A DNA stretch of 17,554 nt, from contig CAYLYP010000065.1 in assembly GCA_964387795.1 (NCBI GenBank), positions 1 to 17,554 of the forward strand, given 5' to 3'. Below, one piece after another: positions 17,241-17,554 of the stretch (within the stretch, counting starts at the first letter, position 1; each line of letters starts with the position of its first letter). The notes beneath the pieces were generated by a model. The model had not been told where the DNA came from, did not search any database, and saw nothing but the letters and a program-made list of their open reading frames with translations. This DNA is from CAYLYP01 sp964387795 (GTDB taxonomy: Bacteria > Bacteroidota > Bacteroidia > Bacteroidales > UBA7960). Position numbers and translations under genes: made by a program.

Positions 17241-17270
17241 AAAAAAAGCCCCGGGATTGGGGCTTTTTTT
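17241..17270. terminator. Bidirectional hairpin terminator, gene unassigned
   Basis: Seven A's, GCCCC, a 6-nt loop (GGGATT), GGGGC and seven T's form a 12-bp stem readable as an intrinsic terminator on either strand. aroB starts to its left and reads away from it, so it most likely ends a - strand transcript entering from beyond the right edge, insulating the aro operon. Confidence 0.75.
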
Positions 17271-17495
17271 ATGAGAATGAAAAAATCCTCTTATGACTTC
17301 AATAGCTTTATTATGTATTAAGGTTTTGTGTAAATAAACATCTGAAAACCAATTAATGAAGCTTGCCGAATCATGTATCGAATTTGGTGTGCAATAATAC
17401 GCTATTTTTTCATCTTATTATGATTAATTGAAAAAAATAATCCTGTTTGGATGATTTTTGATGGTCTTTCCTTTTTAAAAGGATCAAATTAAATA

Positions 17496-17554
17496 GGGTC
17501 TGCTGAAAAAGTCTTTAAGGCATCAGATGTGAGGCGACAAGGCGAAATTGTATA
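17496..17554. mobile_element. Possible insertion-sequence or MITE end, cut by the window edge
   Basis: The sequence beginning GGGTCTGCTGAAAAAGTC resembles terminal inverted repeats of DDE-type insertion sequences (IS1182/IS4/IS5-like ends often begin GGGTCTGxTGAAAAA). It follows an AT-rich, gene-free stretch, as expected for an insertion site. No transposase is visible because the window ends 59 bp in, and the other end cannot be seen. The family is not assigned. Confidence 0.4.

Larger units (their letters stand above)
17100..17554. other. 455-bp non-coding region right of aroB
   Basis: No gene was recognised on either strand. It holds, in order, the aroB promoter box, a terminator hairpin at 17241-17270 that belongs to no gene in the window, a 15-bp palindrome TCCTTTTTAAAAGGA (17469-17483), and an insertion-sequence-like end from 17496 to the edge. 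Confidence 0.6.

Noticed and set aside
17469..17483. Palindrome TCCTTTTTAAAAGGA as an operator
   Set aside because: A/T-dominated palindrome in AT-rich sequence with no adjacent promoter or gene; could be chance.

Overview
The window is a chromosomal segment from a member of the Bacteroidota, most likely a Bacteroidales-like free-living or environmental lineage. Evidence: a SusC/SusD outer-membrane pair, a protein with a type IX secretion (Por/T9SS type A) C-terminal sorting domain, a YidC with Bacteroidota-style sequence, AT-rich gene gaps, absence of clear Shine-Dalgarno sites, and several TAnnTTTG -7 promoter boxes typical of this phylum. No rRNA, tRNA, CRISPR array or complete transposon was seen.

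Layout, left to right. 1-95: a GC-rich array of 11-bp units that folds back on itself into a perfect 23-bp inverted repeat, running off the left edge. 184-1293 (+): an Ldh_2-family (malate/L-lactate dehydrogenase-like) oxidoreductase with its own promoter; it converges on the next operon, with a shared hairpin terminator at 1368-1395. 9082-1454 (-): a three-gene unit read right to left, susC, susD, then a secreted LamG + Ig-like + PNGase F-like + T9SS-sorted protein. This looks like a compact glycoprotein/N-glycan acquisition locus: the secreted protein would bind or cut glycoprotein outside the cell and SusCD would import a product. 9083-9827: a 745-bp AT-rich gap ending in the yidC terminator. 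9828-11765 (-): yidC. 11912-13522 (-): pyrG, separated from yidC by a strong terminator. 13942-14727 (+): an isolated cas6 homologue with its own promoter-like box. 16071-14821 and 17099-16062 (-): aroA and aroB, overlapping by 10 bp as an aroB-aroA operon. 17100-17554: non-coding, with the aroB promoter, an unassigned bidirectional terminator and, at the right edge, what looks like the end of an insertion sequence.

The most notable observation is the orphan Cas6. The family match is clear (NHQY near the N-terminus, glycine-rich loop at the C-terminus), but in an alignment by eye with the Pyrococcus furiosus enzyme all three catalytic positions (Tyr31, His46, Lys52) are replaced (Leu30, Gln45, Gln57). 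There is no other cas gene or repeat array in the window and it lies among housekeeping genes. It may be a domesticated, non-cutting RNA-binding protein or a subunit acting in trans. Second is the SusCD-PNGase F-like locus, whose enzyme keeps two of the three PNGase F acidic catalytic residues but appears to have Cys at the third.

Three genes (yidC, pyrG, cas6) have in-frame TTG codons upstream that lengthen the open frame; in each case an internal ATG fits the family better and is used here.
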